Assembly (NCBI GenBank): GCA_023442525.1
Contig: JAEZZA010000017.1
Coordinates: 62,001-126,000, forward strand
DNA: 64,000 bases
Source of the DNA: Bacteroidota bacterium
GTDB lineage: Bacteria > Bacteroidota > Bacteroidia > Bacteroidales > UBA10428
Reading direction: 5' to 3'
Shown here: one piece after another, positions 23,923 to 32,974 of the stretch
Numbering within the stretch: position 1 is the stretch's first letter
Layout: the number at the start of each line of letters is the position of its first letter
Program-made: the position numbers and the translations under genes
Notes under the pieces: generated by a model
Databases searched by the model: none
What the model saw: the letters and a program-made list of their open reading frames with translations, nothing else
Told to the model about the DNA's origin: nothing

Positions 23923-26900
23923 CTATTCCTGTACTTCACCGGAAGCTTCCGCCTCCTGAATCTGCCGGTATCTGCGCAGAAATGCATTCTTTTTTGCGTC
24001 GGTCGAAACCATGTAAATATACGATTCTCCGCTGGTAACTTTCAGGCGGCGTTCATTAGGTTTCAATTTTTTCATCCGTTCGAGGAATTCACTATTTGAT
24101 GAATGCATCTGAAGAACTCCGCGGGTATAACCAAAATAGTACCAGGTGCGCCGGTCGATCTGCAGGTGGAAATCGAGAATGTCGCCGCTACGCCTGATCT
24201 GCAACTCAAGCAAGCCGTCAACCCTTTTATTGATCTGGGTGTTATTGATACTTGCAATGCCTATTTTTCCAACCGATACCCATGAATTATTCTCATCATC
24301 CCAGCGCAATTTCAGCTCGTTGAACAAAATAGTGTGCTTCAGTTCGGGTGGTGAAGCCTTGGCATTACCGAACAGGCTGATTTCAGATTTCAGAGCATCA
24401 TATTTTTCTTTCCCGATCAGATCAGCCATTCCTTTGGTTATTAAGTCGCTGTTCAGATCAACCGCCGGAAGACTTGGCATACTGTCGATTTCGTTGGCCA
24501 TTACACTGATGATGTTATCCCCTATATAGAAGTCCAGTCCCAGAATTACATTCATTTCCGTTCTGTTTTCAACACTGTTGTGGGTAACATTACCAACTGC
24601 AACGGTTTTTATCTGTCCCAGCTTGGCTCCGGGATCGATCCTTCCTTCACCATATAATATACAATCTTCGCGGTTGAGAGAGATCAGGTTTCCAGGAACG
24701 TTAGCATTGGAAAGTTTTTCTTTCGACCCGATTCTGTACTGTTTTGATGCATCGTCATATACCAGGAATCCTGTAGCCGTGGAGACGGGCCGGTCGCTTG
24801 AGAACTTTCGGGCCGAAAGGAATGCCGGATAAACATGAACGGAATCATAGAACATATATAAACCGTTAAAAATCTTATTCCGTTCCTCATCAATTACCTC
24901 ATCGCCGATAGGTATCATTACATTCTGCGGATCAATTTCCGACCTGAAGTGTAACCAGCGGTCGGGTATGTTTTCACATATATGAGTAATATGGGTCCCG
25001 CCATCGAAAATCAAAAACGGCCTGGATGCTTCCATAAACACTTTCCCCGAATAGCTGAAAGCGGGGCTCAGGGTGAATTCATCCTGCCTGGAAATTTCAC
25101 CCGTTCCGGTCGACTGACCGTTCGCATCCACACCCAGTGAGCTGAAGTAAATGATCTGTTCATTTTTATTCAGATCGATATAATTATAGTATGCCGACCC
25201 CAGGTACTTGTTTCGTGATGAAATGTTCAGGGCTGCATTGAACATTTTATAGTAGCCTGTTTCCCTGTTTGCTGTTATGGTTGCTTCATAAAGTGTGCGG
25301 ATTCTGGCATCCGAATTGACAATTAAATTGCCTTCATTCGGATAAATACGGGCATCGGCAATATCTATGTATTGAACACCTGTTGCCTTTATCAGGTTGC
25401 TGTCGTAGTCATAAAAGGCAAGGGGGGCTACAAAGCTCAGAGAATCCTGGTCAGGATCGGTACTGATATAGCGCGGGCCATATAATTCACCGGCCACCGA
25501 AACCGCGTCGGCTTTAGATGAACCCATGGCCAGCAATTTGCGGTTCATATCCCATTCAAAGTTGTCGAGATAGCTCACATACTTGTTTTCCGGAAAAGAA
25601 ACCAGGGTAAACTCTTCATTCGATTTAAAATAGCCTTTCTGGTTCCGGAAATCAATATGTGAATTGATATTTTCGGTCAATACGGTAAATCCTCGTGTAT
25701 GCAACGATTTAAGGAAGAAATCGGAAGTGTCGGCCTTTATTTCATCGGAAGTGAAACTGTAATCATTCGAAACAATCTCGGCGCCTTCCATGAATATTCG
25801 ACCGTTACCGCTTAACCCTGCAGGTTTCAGAATCAGGTTCCCGGAAAGTGAGGTCTGGGGATTGAACATATTAAAATTCGATCCTGTTTTACTGGCATAT
25901 AGTAAATCCTTATAAGGAAGCCAGTTAATCTTGGTGTTTTCAGAGTTTACCGACGGAAACTTTCCCTCTTCACGTGCTATTGTGAAATCACGGGCAACGG
26001 TATTCACCGAATCAGGAAAGAATTGAATTTCATCCGATACAATTTTTGAAGTCAGGTATGTAAGTTCGCCTTTCCCGGCAAGACCTTTATTGGTAAGTGA
26101 AATTTCGTTGGTGAAATTTCCCTTGCCACCATATGCCATTAATCCGCTGTCGCCCGTAAAATGCTGAAATCCCAATGACTGGTCTCGCTGAAGCCTTAGA
26201 GTTTCGCGCATATCAGCAAATATTCCGGCCGACTGCAAATATCCGCTGAACTTCATGGAAGCCCTGTTAAAATTATCTATGCTGTCCATTGAGAACGGAT
26301 CAACCTTGAAAAAGAACTTATCGCGACTGTAAACCCCGTTGTGTATATTTTTGCTGTCGTAGTAAACGTAACCGCTTTCTTTGGAAACAAATACCGGATA
26401 ATTAGGATAGGATAACCTGCCCGATTTATTATCGGGTTTGTCGATGTAGACTTCACCATTAAGATCTTCGAGGATGGTTTGTGTTTCTTCGGTTATCGGG
26501 AAACCGTAGTTATCGTATTTGCCGGTCAGATACCGGATTCTCAGGGAATCAATTTTATTCAGGTCAATCTTAAAAGAATCATAGTTGAAGAAAAAATTCC
26601 GGCCGGTGAATGTAAAGAGTCCAGCCTGTACATGTCCGTCGAATTGAAAATGACGGTTCTTTTTCATTACAATCCTGTCATTCTTCGGATATATTACCAC
26701 ATTTTGGGAATCGCTCACGAATATCCTTGGAATACCATTGATGATGAGATCGTAATTTCGAAGATCAAATACAGCATTTTCAACAGGCATGTTGGTTTTG
26801 GAAGGGAAGCTGATCACATCATAGTCGATTTTGGCAACACTTGCGGCGATGAAGTCGTTCAGTCTGGGACGAATGGTTGCCATATCGTTTTCAGGGTCAT

Positions 26901-28401
26901 AAAACAGAAAGCCGCGCGATGCCAGTCGCATGAGCATTTGCTTGACCTGCGTGACCGGTTTTTTCAGATATGCTGCCAGATCATCGGCAAGAAACTGATC
27001 GGTTCCCATCCTCCTTGCAAAACTACGTATAACGATCAGCGGATGGGCTTCGTCCATCATCTGTAAAGAGAGGTATTGATCGTTATTAAAAAAATTAACC
27101 GATTCAAAATTGGCTTCACCTGTAGTGCTTCCCATCATTCCCGTAAATCGCATAACCGGTTCATTCATATTCCACACAAGCTGCTCAAACGACATATCAA
27201 TATTGTGGTATGAATTGAAATAGGGACTTTCGGATGTAAAATCCTGTGTGCGGAAAAGCGAGAGTTGCCTTGTTGGTACAATATAGCTCAGCGCCAGACC
27301 CTGATGGTATATCGAGTCGTTCTTCAGTTTAATGAGTATCCCTGCTGACGATGAATTGATGCGATCGGCCTTAAATGCAAAGTAATTTGAAGATGCAATC
27401 AGCACCAGGGTATCGCGGCGAAAGATATAAATCCTTGCCTGTTTTTCACGATTTCCCGTACCGACAAGTTTGGCGCCCTGCATGGATAGTCCGCCCTCAA
27501 AATTGATATCCTTATAAAGTTCTTCAATCCGAAAATCTTTCTGATACGAATCAAAGCGCGGGAAATCAGCATCAGCAGGTGTTTTGTTGTATTTAACCCT
27601 ATCGGTTAATACTCCTTTCAGGGGAGAATCAAAATAGAACTTATTGTACAAAACCGCGTCCTTAGCAGAATATTCAGATCTCGACATGTTAATCTGGTAA
27701 TTCTCCAGCCGGGCATGAACCTGGTCTTTTTCAAAACCGGCTCTTTCCCAGGTTACCAGTCCGCCTGTACCTTTCCATTCTGATGTAAGAGGAAAGTACT
27801 CTCCGCCGGTTTCCCTGATATCTATACTATCCTGCCTGACTCTGCATACCAGCGAAGTATTGGAAACAATAACCCGGATGGTCGTATCAATTTTCAGCTT
27901 AAAGCCGGGCTGTGAAATTCTCCATTCCAGGGATGATGTACGATGCAGCGTATTACTGTCGGCAAGTTGTTTTAAAAAAACCATGTAACGGTCGGTTGCC
28001 TGTAAAGTAAAACGCCGTCCGGCCAGCAACATATCCAGGCCTTTATCCCAGTCTTTGAAGTTCGACGCCTTGTCGGGATTGGTTTTGAGTGTTGTGAGAA
28101 TTCGCAGATAATGTGTGAAATGCGGATGGGGTTTTGCATTTTTTTTAACCAGGCTTATTGATGTGGAAATAATTTTCTCCTGCTCGGCCTGATTAAACGC
28201 ACTATCCACGGTCCATAAGTTCAGAAAGCTGTTCAGAGCTTCCTGGCTCTCAGGATTTATATTTTTCTGTATATATGAAGATAATTCAGTTGCAAACAAG
28301 GATCGGTCGCCTGAAAACACTTTTGATTCCTGTGCAACTGAGGTAAAGCTGACGAGGAATTCAGTTATAAGGATCAGGCAGGCAACCCTGAAATGTGTCA
28401 T
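23923..28401 (-). CDS. Very large exported protein of unknown function (1492 aa)
   Basis: Signal peptide (MTHFRVACLILITEFLVSFTSVAQ) followed by a helical N-terminal region (about 30-155) and then long beta-rich sequence. From about 530 onward there are repeated strand-turn modules (GFPITEETQTILEDLNGEVYI; TNKGLAGKGELTYLTSKI; LSGNLILKPAGLSGNGRIFM). Around 455-515 a segment (FLADDLAAYLKKPVTQVKQ, then RLASRGFLFYDPENDMATI) reads like a winged helix, odd in an exported protein. There is no transmembrane helix other than the signal and no obvious barrel end. I do not recognise a characterised family; it resembles unannotated long Bacteroidota proteins. comB follows it. Periplasmic or outer-membrane location is inferred. 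Confidence 0.85.
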   Translation of the reverse strand: MTHFRVACLILITEFLVSFTSVAQESKVFSGDRSLFATELSSYIQKNINPESQEALNSFLNLWTVDSAFNQAEQEKIISTSISLVKKNAKPHPHFTHYLRILTTLKTNPDKASNFKDWDKGLDMLLAGRRFTLQATDRYMVFLKQLADSNTLHRTSSLEWRISQPGFKLKIDTTIRVIVSNTSLVCRVRQDSIDIRETGGEYFPLTSEWKGTGGLVTWERAGFEKDQVHARLENYQINMSRSEYSAKDAVLYNKFYFDSPLKGVLTDRVKYNKTPADADFPRFDSYQKDFRIEELYKDINFEGGLSMQGAKLVGTGNREKQARIYIFRRDTLVLIASSNYFAFKADRINSSSAGILIKLKNDSIYHQGLALSYIVPTRQLSLFRTQDFTSESPYFNSYHNIDMSFEQLVWNMNEPVMRFTGMMGSTTGEANFESVNFFNNDQYLSLQMMDEAHPLIVIRSFARRMGTDQFLADDLAAYLKKPVTQVKQMLMRLASRGFLFYDPENDMATIRPRLNDFIAASVAKIDYDVISFPSKTNMPVENAVFDLRNYDLIINGIPRIFVSDSQNVVIYPKNDRIVMKKNRHFQFDGHVQAGLFTFTGRNFFFNYDSFKIDLNKIDSLRIRYLTGKYDNYGFPITEETQTILEDLNGEVYIDKPDNKSGRLSYPNYPVFVSKESGYVYYDSKNIHNGVYSRDKFFFKVDPFSMDSIDNFNRASMKFSGYLQSAGIFADMRETLRLQRDQSLGFQHFTGDSGLMAYGGKGNFTNEISLTNKGLAGKGELTYLTSKIVSDEIQFFPDSVNTVARDFTIAREEGKFPSVNSENTKINWLPYKDLLYASKTGSNFNMFNPQTSLSGNLILKPAGLSGNGRIFMEGAEIVSNDYSFTSDEIKADTSDFFLKSLHTRGFTVLTENINSHIDFRNQKGYFKSNEEFTLVSFPENKYVSYLDNFEWDMNRKLLAMGSSKADAVSVAGELYGPRYISTDPDQDSLSFVAPLAFYDYDSNLIKATGVQYIDIADARIYPNEGNLIVNSDARIRTLYEATITANRETGYYKMFNAALNISSRNKYLGSAYYNYIDLNKNEQIIYFSSLGVDANGQSTGTGEISRQDEFTLSPAFSYSGKVFMEASRPFLIFDGGTHITHICENIPDRWLHFRSEIDPQNVMIPIGDEVIDEERNKIFNGLYMFYDSVHVYPAFLSARKFSSDRPVSTATGFLVYDDASKQYRIGSKEKLSNANVPGNLISLNREDCILYGEGRIDPGAKLGQIKTVAVGNVTHNSVENRTEMNVILGLDFYIGDNIISVMANEIDSMPSLPAVDLNSDLITKGMADLIGKEKYDALKSEISLFGNAKASPPELKHTILFNELKLRWDDENNSWVSVGKIGIASINNTQINKRVDGLLELQIRRSGDILDFHLQIDRRTWYYFGYTRGVLQMHSSNSEFLERMKKLKPNERRLKVTSGESYIYMVSTDAKKNAFLRRYRQIQEAEASGEVQE

Positions 28402-28564
28402 AAACGGGTATAATTAAATATCAAAAAAACTTTCGCAATAGCCCTAATGAGTACGAACTGTGCTGATATAAAACGAAAACCGTACGATTTCGTTTCATGT
28501 TAACGATTGAATTTCTTTGCTTAGTATACCTATATTAAAAAGATACAACAATACTAATGCCAGA

Positions 28565-28595
28565 TAAAAAACATCGCCGGAATGAACCGGCGATG
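28565..28595 (-). terminator. Rho-independent terminator of tpiA
   Basis: A perfect 9-bp stem (CATCGCCGG at 28572-28580 with CCGGCGATG at 28587-28595) with a 6-nt loop, followed on the minus strand by TTTTTT (28571 to 28566). Placed 32 bases after the tpiA stop. The rest of the 225-bp gap 28402-28626 holds no evident gene. Confidence 0.88.
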
Positions 28596-28626
28596 CAGTA
28601 ATAAAAAATCGTTATTGAAAGAAATA

Positions 28627-29376
28627 TCAATATGCTGTAACTATTCCCAGAAAATCAGCAGCATTCAGCGATGCACCGCCAATGAGACCACCGTCTACAT
28701 CAGGGTTGCTGAATAATTCATGGGCATTTGAGGGCTTGCAGCTTCCGCCATATAGAATGGAAGTCTCTTCAGCAGCAGCTTTTCCGAATTTTGATGCAAT
28801 CTGATCTCTTATGGCTTTGTGCATTTCCTGAGCCTGTTCGGCAGTGGCATTCACACCGGTACCTATAGCCCAAACGGGTTCGTAAGCAACCACGACTTTA
28901 CTGAATTGTTCCGGAGTCAGGTCAAACAAAGCTTTTTCAATTTGAGTGCTGACAACTTTCATATGAATATCGGCCTGTCGCTCGGCCAGAACTTCACCGC
29001 AGCAGAAAATGGGAATTAAACCAGCTTCAAGCGCAAGCTTTACTTTTTTATTGAGCAGAGAATCGTCTTCGTGATAATAACTTCTACGTTCCGAATGACC
29101 AATGATCACATATTGGGCACCTGTTGATCCGATCATGTCAACTGAAACTTCTCCGGTGTAAGCACCTGATTTTTCGGAAGCACAATTCTGAGCGCCGAGA
29201 AACAGTGTTTTCTTTGTAATTACTTTCTTTACTTCAGTAAGATGAATAAACGGTGTGCAGAGAATAACAGTGACATCGGATTCCTGTAACTGACTATCAA
29301 CGGCACGTGCCAGTTCAATACCTTCCTGAAGAGTCTTATTCATTTTCCAATTCCCGGCTACAATTTTTTTTCTCAT
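28627..29376 (-). CDS. tpiA: Triosephosphate isomerase
   Basis: 249 residues from the ATG at 29376, selected because TIM proteins start directly with the AGNWKMNKT strand; the frame is open to 29409 but those residues have no counterpart in the family. Catalytic residues are all visible: Lys11 (NWKMN), His94 (IIGHSERR) and Glu166 (YEPVWAIGTG), with the phosphate-binding YGGSCKPSN and GGLIGGASL loops. Cytoplasmic glycolytic enzyme interconverting dihydroxyacetone phosphate and glyceraldehyde-3-phosphate. Monocistronic by appearance, with its own terminator. Confidence 0.98.
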   Translation of the reverse strand: MRKKIVAGNWKMNKTLQEGIELARAVDSQLQESDVTVILCTPFIHLTEVKKVITKKTLFLGAQNCASEKSGAYTGEVSVDMIGSTGAQYVIIGHSERRSYYHEDDSLLNKKVKLALEAGLIPIFCCGEVLAERQADIHMKVVSTQIEKALFDLTPEQFSKVVVAYEPVWAIGTGVNATAEQAQEMHKAIRDQIASKFGKAAAEETSILYGGSCKPSNAHELFSNPDVDGGLIGGASLNAADFLGIVTAY

Positions 29377-29445
29377 CGTGTTTGAATTAATTGTTAAGAT
29401 TTGGTTCAAAAATACAAAAGTTGGGACTATTATTACCGGTGAGGG

Positions 29446-30471
29446 TCAATTTCTGACTGCATCCACAAAGATTTGAATGTTTTCGGTGGATACAGCGGGG
29501 GGCATACCTCCTCCGCATGATAATATGAGCCGCGAATGATCGGTAGTGTCGTCAAGAAGCGATTTGACTGAATTACGGATATCATCTGTGGTGCCGGATG
29601 CCAGTATATCACGAGGTGGTATATTGCCTAACACAGTCAGACCATTTGAGGTGATATCCTTAATCTCTCGAACAGTAAGATGTGTGCCGGGGTTGTAAAG
29701 ATTGATCCCTAATTCGGGATAGTATTTCAGCGACATCGTGCAATCGGCATCATTATGAAAAAACCGTATAGAGGAAGGAACATCATATAATTCCTTAAGG
29801 TAGGGATATCCGAATTCCATAAATTCCTGTTCACCTATGAATCCCACGATATCATCAAGTATCAGAATGCCATCAATGGAATCAATACTGTCGCGCTGTA
29901 ATTTGTGCCACGACTTGAGAAAATCTGTAATTACACGCAATAGCTGATGTACAGCCTGTGGTTCGAGCATCATTGAAGTCATGAGTTCGGTTGACCCCAT
30001 CAGAAATGAAGCCACATTCAACGGCCCTCTTGATACTGAAAACCGTATCCGGTGTCCGGCTTTTTCAATATTACCACGGGTTTTTAACAGACGGTTCAGC
30101 ATGAAAGGCAGCAATCCGTCGGTTTCGGGATTCGGCAATTTAAGGTCGGAGATGTCGTCGGTGGTGCGAATGGTTTTTTCAGCGAACGGAAATTCGTTTT
30201 TCCAGAATATACATTTGGCTCCAAAGGCGGATGGCTCCGTACACATACCATATTCACTCCAGAATCCCGGTAAAAACATAATCTGCGGAAATGATTCAAT
30301 AGCTTTCATATTGGCTTCAAACCACAGATCATCGCTGGTAAAATAATCGAGGATGTTTATTCCATACCAGTTTGGGAGCCATGGAGAATCAATGATAAAA
30401 CCGACAGGCAAAGGATGATGCTTTTCTCCGTTTACAATCGATTTCAATAAGGTCCATTGTGTGTCGGTCAT
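29446..30471 (-). CDS. Uroporphyrinogen decarboxylase-family (MtaA/CmuA-like) protein
   Basis: 341 residues from the ATG at 30471 (MTDTQWTLLKSIVNGEKHHP); upstream in-frame sequence is hydrophobic and lacks similarity, so I excluded it. The fold is that of URO-D (PF01208): FLPGFWSEYGM, FSVSRGPLNVASFL, ILDDIVGFIGEQEFMEFGYPYLKEL, FFHNDADCT, INLYNPGT, LGNIPPRDIL and ILSCGGGMPP. True HemE residues are not obvious; the late His and Cys pair (HNDADC ... SCGGG) resembles the zinc site of corrinoid:thiol methyltransferases. It diverges from a homocysteine methyltransferase-domain gene, which supports a one-carbon transfer role. Substrate unknown. Confidence 0.85.
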   Translation of the reverse strand: MTDTQWTLLKSIVNGEKHHPLPVGFIIDSPWLPNWYGINILDYFTSDDLWFEANMKAIESFPQIMFLPGFWSEYGMCTEPSAFGAKCIFWKNEFPFAEKTIRTTDDISDLKLPNPETDGLLPFMLNRLLKTRGNIEKAGHRIRFSVSRGPLNVASFLMGSTELMTSMMLEPQAVHQLLRVITDFLKSWHKLQRDSIDSIDGILILDDIVGFIGEQEFMEFGYPYLKELYDVPSSIRFFHNDADCTMSLKYYPELGINLYNPGTHLTVREIKDITSNGLTVLGNIPPRDILASGTTDDIRNSVKSLLDDTTDHSRLILSCGGGMPPAVSTENIQIFVDAVRN

Positions 30472-30564
30472 GCTAAAAAAATCTATAATTTGGCTGTTAA
30501 ATTTATAGAAAACTAAAGATAAATAGGCATATTTATATGGCGAAATAATAACAAGATATTTCAA

Positions 30565-31461
30565 ATGAAAAGAATTGCAACCGATGTCAAAAACGGAAAA
30601 ATATTAGTTTCCGACGGAGCCTGGGGTACGTTTCTTCATGCAATGGGACTGAAAGCCGGAGAGTGTCCCGAACTGTGGAATATTAACCGTCCGGAGGATG
30701 TTCTACAGATAGCCCGGAGTTATGTTCAGGCAGGTGCCGACATGGTGGAAACCAACAGCTTTGGAGGGACTACGTATAAACTGTCTTCGTATGGGCTTAC
30801 CGACCGGGTGCATGAGATAAACCGCGCTGCTGCCGCTATTTCGCGTAAAGCAGCAGGGGATCGTATTTATGTCCTGGGTTCTGTCGGTCCCACTGGTAAA
30901 ATGATCATTATGGGTGATGTCACTCCGGAAGAGCTGTATGAGGCGTATAAAATACAGTCAATGGCTCTGTATGAAGGTGGTGCCGATACGATTATAATTG
31001 AAACCATGTCGGATATCGACGAAGCTGTGGCAGCGGTTAAAGCCGGCAAAGAAAATACTCCGGCTGAAGTGATCTGTACAATGACGTTTAACAGATCGGA
31101 TGAGGGCGCTTATCACACCATGATGGGGGTTACTCCCACTGAAATGACCCAAAAACTGGTCGATTCCGGGGCTGATATTGTTGGTGCGAATTGTGGTAAC
31201 GGAATAAGCAACATGATCGGGATAGTAAGCGAAATTCGGTCGGTTAACCAGGATATTCCTGTACTTATACATGCCAACGCGGGAGTTCCTGTCTATCGCG
31301 ATGGTAAAACCGTATTTCCCGAATCACCTGATGAGATGGCCCGATTTGTCAATCAGCTTATTGATGCCGGAGCCAATATAATTGGTGGATGTTGTGGCAC
31401 ATCACCTGACCATATCCGGAAAATAGCAGAGGTTGTACGTGCCCGGAACAAGCAGGTTTGA
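30565..31461 (+). CDS. Homocysteine S-methyltransferase domain protein (MetH N-terminal-like)
   Basis: 298 residues consisting of only the homocysteine-binding barrel. SDGAWGTFLHAMGL is the N-terminal signature, AGADMVETNSFGG follows, and the zinc ligands are Cys210 (GANCGNG) and Cys276/Cys277 (GGCCGTSP). It should transfer a methyl group to homocysteine or a related thiol. It is not full-length MetH: folate, B12 and activation domains are absent, but the activation domain is the next gene, overlapping its stop. The methyl donor is probably a corrinoid protein encoded elsewhere, or a direct donor such as a methylated sulfur or nitrogen compound. Confidence 0.9.
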   Translation: MKRIATDVKNGKILVSDGAWGTFLHAMGLKAGECPELWNINRPEDVLQIARSYVQAGADMVETNSFGGTTYKLSSYGLTDRVHEINRAAAAISRKAAGDRIYVLGSVGPTGKMIIMGDVTPEELYEAYKIQSMALYEGGADTIIIETMSDIDEAVAAVKAGKENTPAEVICTMTFNRSDEGAYHTMMGVTPTEMTQKLVDSGADIVGANCGNGISNMIGIVSEIRSVNQDIPVLIHANAGVPVYRDGKTVFPESPDEMARFVNQLIDAGANIIGGCCGTSPDHIRKIAEVVRARNKQV

Positions 31462-32186
31462 AATCTAAAGCCGACAGAGCTGTGCGTATTTTTATACAAT
31501 CCGGGTCGATTCCAATCGAAGAAATTGTAGTCAAACGGGAGAATATCCTTACCGGTCTTTCCGTACCCGGCGATTATACCGATGAATACCTGGTATCGCT
31601 GATTGACGACCTGAGCGTGCAATGTAAAAAGATGTGCAGGCCGACAGTTTCAGCAAGCATTTACGACAATCCGGAACTATCACTTTCCGCGGATATGATT
31701 ACTATTGATTCCGTAATATTCAACGTGCACAAAATAGTTGCCTCAGCTCTTCACAATAGCACGTCGGTTGCATTGTTTACAGCAACATGCGGTGAAGAGA
31801 CCGGTAAGTATTCGGCTCGTCTGATCAAAGAGGGCAGTGCCCTTGAAGGATTGATCGTTGATCTGATTGGCTCAGAGATCGCCGAAGAAGCTGCCGAATA
31901 TGTACATTCCCGAATTGGAACCGCCATGGCCCTGCTCGGACTTAATGTTACCAACCGTTACAGTCCCGGTTACTGTAACTGGCCCGTAAGCGACCAGCAG
32001 TACCTTTTCAGGCTGTTAGACGGTAACAACTGTGGAATCAGGCTTACCGAATCGTCGTTAATGCTGCCTGTAAAGTCGGTCAGTGGCATAATAGGTATCG
32101 GACATGCGGTAAAGTTCAGGGGTTACACATGCAGCTACTGCGAAATGGATCACTGCATTTACAGAAACAGGCGAACCTGTGTCTGA
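31458..32186 (+). CDS. Stand-alone methionine synthase activation-domain-like protein (corrinoid reactivation)
   Basis: 242 residues from a TTG at 31458 that overlaps the upstream TGA stop by three bases (TTGA), a typical coupled start. The C-terminal part matches the MetH activation domain: NRYSPGYCNWP (Arg167, Gly171, Tyr172; S-adenosylmethionine-binding RxxxGY motif) and LTESSLMLPVKSVSG. A Cys cluster closes the protein (Cys225, 228, 233 and 241, in CSYCEMDHC), reminiscent of an Fe-S or metal site. Together with the preceding gene it looks like a split MetH. Reductive methylation of a cob(II)alamin protein is the expected job, but no such protein is encoded nearby. Confidence 0.85.
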   Translation: MKSKADRAVRIFIQSGSIPIEEIVVKRENILTGLSVPGDYTDEYLVSLIDDLSVQCKKMCRPTVSASIYDNPELSLSADMITIDSVIFNVHKIVASALHNSTSVALFTATCGEETGKYSARLIKEGSALEGLIVDLIGSEIAEEAAEYVHSRIGTAMALLGLNVTNRYSPGYCNWPVSDQQYLFRLLDGNNCGIRLTESSLMLPVKSVSGIIGIGHAVKFRGYTCSYCEMDHCIYRNRRTCV

Positions 32187-32205
32187 TCCCGGACAGGGGG
32201 TGAGG

Positions 32206-32973
32206 CTACACTCCCGCAATACGCCTCTTATATTCTGTGAGGGCATCACTGAGACGTTCTCTGGCCGTTGTGTCGCCCGGAATATTATGTGATGGATGAA
32301 TGAAGAGTTTTACTCCGCGTTCGGCCAGAATTTCGGCAACAGTTGTAACAGTCATCCACACGGCAGTGATAAATCCCATTGAAGATACCGGACCTACCTT
32401 ATCAATATGATTTTTTAAGGGTACCGAAGCATCCTGAATAGGTACGCATGTATCAACCACAATATCTGCAAGCTCAAATATGGTCTTGCCCGAACTGTGA
32501 CGTGTTTGTTTTCCTACAGCTTCAGCAGCCGATCCGAATACGATTACTTTCATTCCTTTTTTCCTCGACTCGATGGCTACGTCGATATTTACGGCATTAA
32601 TGCCGGTATGGGAAAACAGCCAAACACAATCAGCCGGGTCAAAGTTATAGCCCTTCATAATTTCAACTCCGTATCCTTCAACGCGCTCAAGGAAAATAAA
32701 CTGATGAACGCTCATCCCACCAACTATATTGGTGAAGAATGTAAGAGGCAATTCAATCATCGGATGGAATCCCACAAATCCTCCAATCCGGGGGTACATT
32801 TCCTCGACCGGAATAGTGGCATGGCCGCAACCGAAAGTATGCACCCATCTGCCTGCCTGTATGGAGTCGGCCATTACTTCGGCTGCCTTTCTTATATTTT
32901 CCATCTGGGTATTCTCTATTTTGTCCATCACACCTCGTGCGTTGGCAATCCATTGTTTTGCAAGCGAATTCAT
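32206..32973 (-). CDS. SIS-domain sugar-phosphate isomerase-like protein
   Basis: 255 residues, one SIS domain. Visible are HTFGCGHATIPVEEMYPRIGG (phosphosugar loop), VWLFSHTGINAVNIDVA, KGMKVIVFGS and the C-terminal HPSHNIPGDTTARERL. The overall pattern is close to the UPF0309/SIS group of putative phosphosugar isomerases or etherases. It is the last gene of a ROK kinase-MFS-SIS unit, so a phosphorylated amino or deoxy sugar made by the kinase is a sensible substrate. It converges on the activation-domain gene with a 19-bp gap. Precise reaction unknown. Confidence 0.85.
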   Translation of the reverse strand: MNSLAKQWIANARGVMDKIENTQMENIRKAAEVMADSIQAGRWVHTFGCGHATIPVEEMYPRIGGFVGFHPMIELPLTFFTNIVGGMSVHQFIFLERVEGYGVEIMKGYNFDPADCVWLFSHTGINAVNIDVAIESRKKGMKVIVFGSAAEAVGKQTRHSSGKTIFELADIVVDTCVPIQDASVPLKNHIDKVGPVSSMGFITAVWMTVTTVAEILAERGVKLFIHPSHNIPGDTTARERLSDALTEYKRRIAGV

Positions 32974-32974
32974 A

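Noticed and set aside
26479..27066. 195-codon plus-strand open frame
   Set aside because: It lies fully antisense to the 1492-residue exported protein and shows no family features; the opposite frame has signal peptide and continuous coding character.
31957..31979. Inverted repeat GTTACAGT/ACTGTAAC
   Set aside because: Falls in the codons of the conserved NRYSPGYCN motif of the activation domain; no T-tract follows and coding need explains it.
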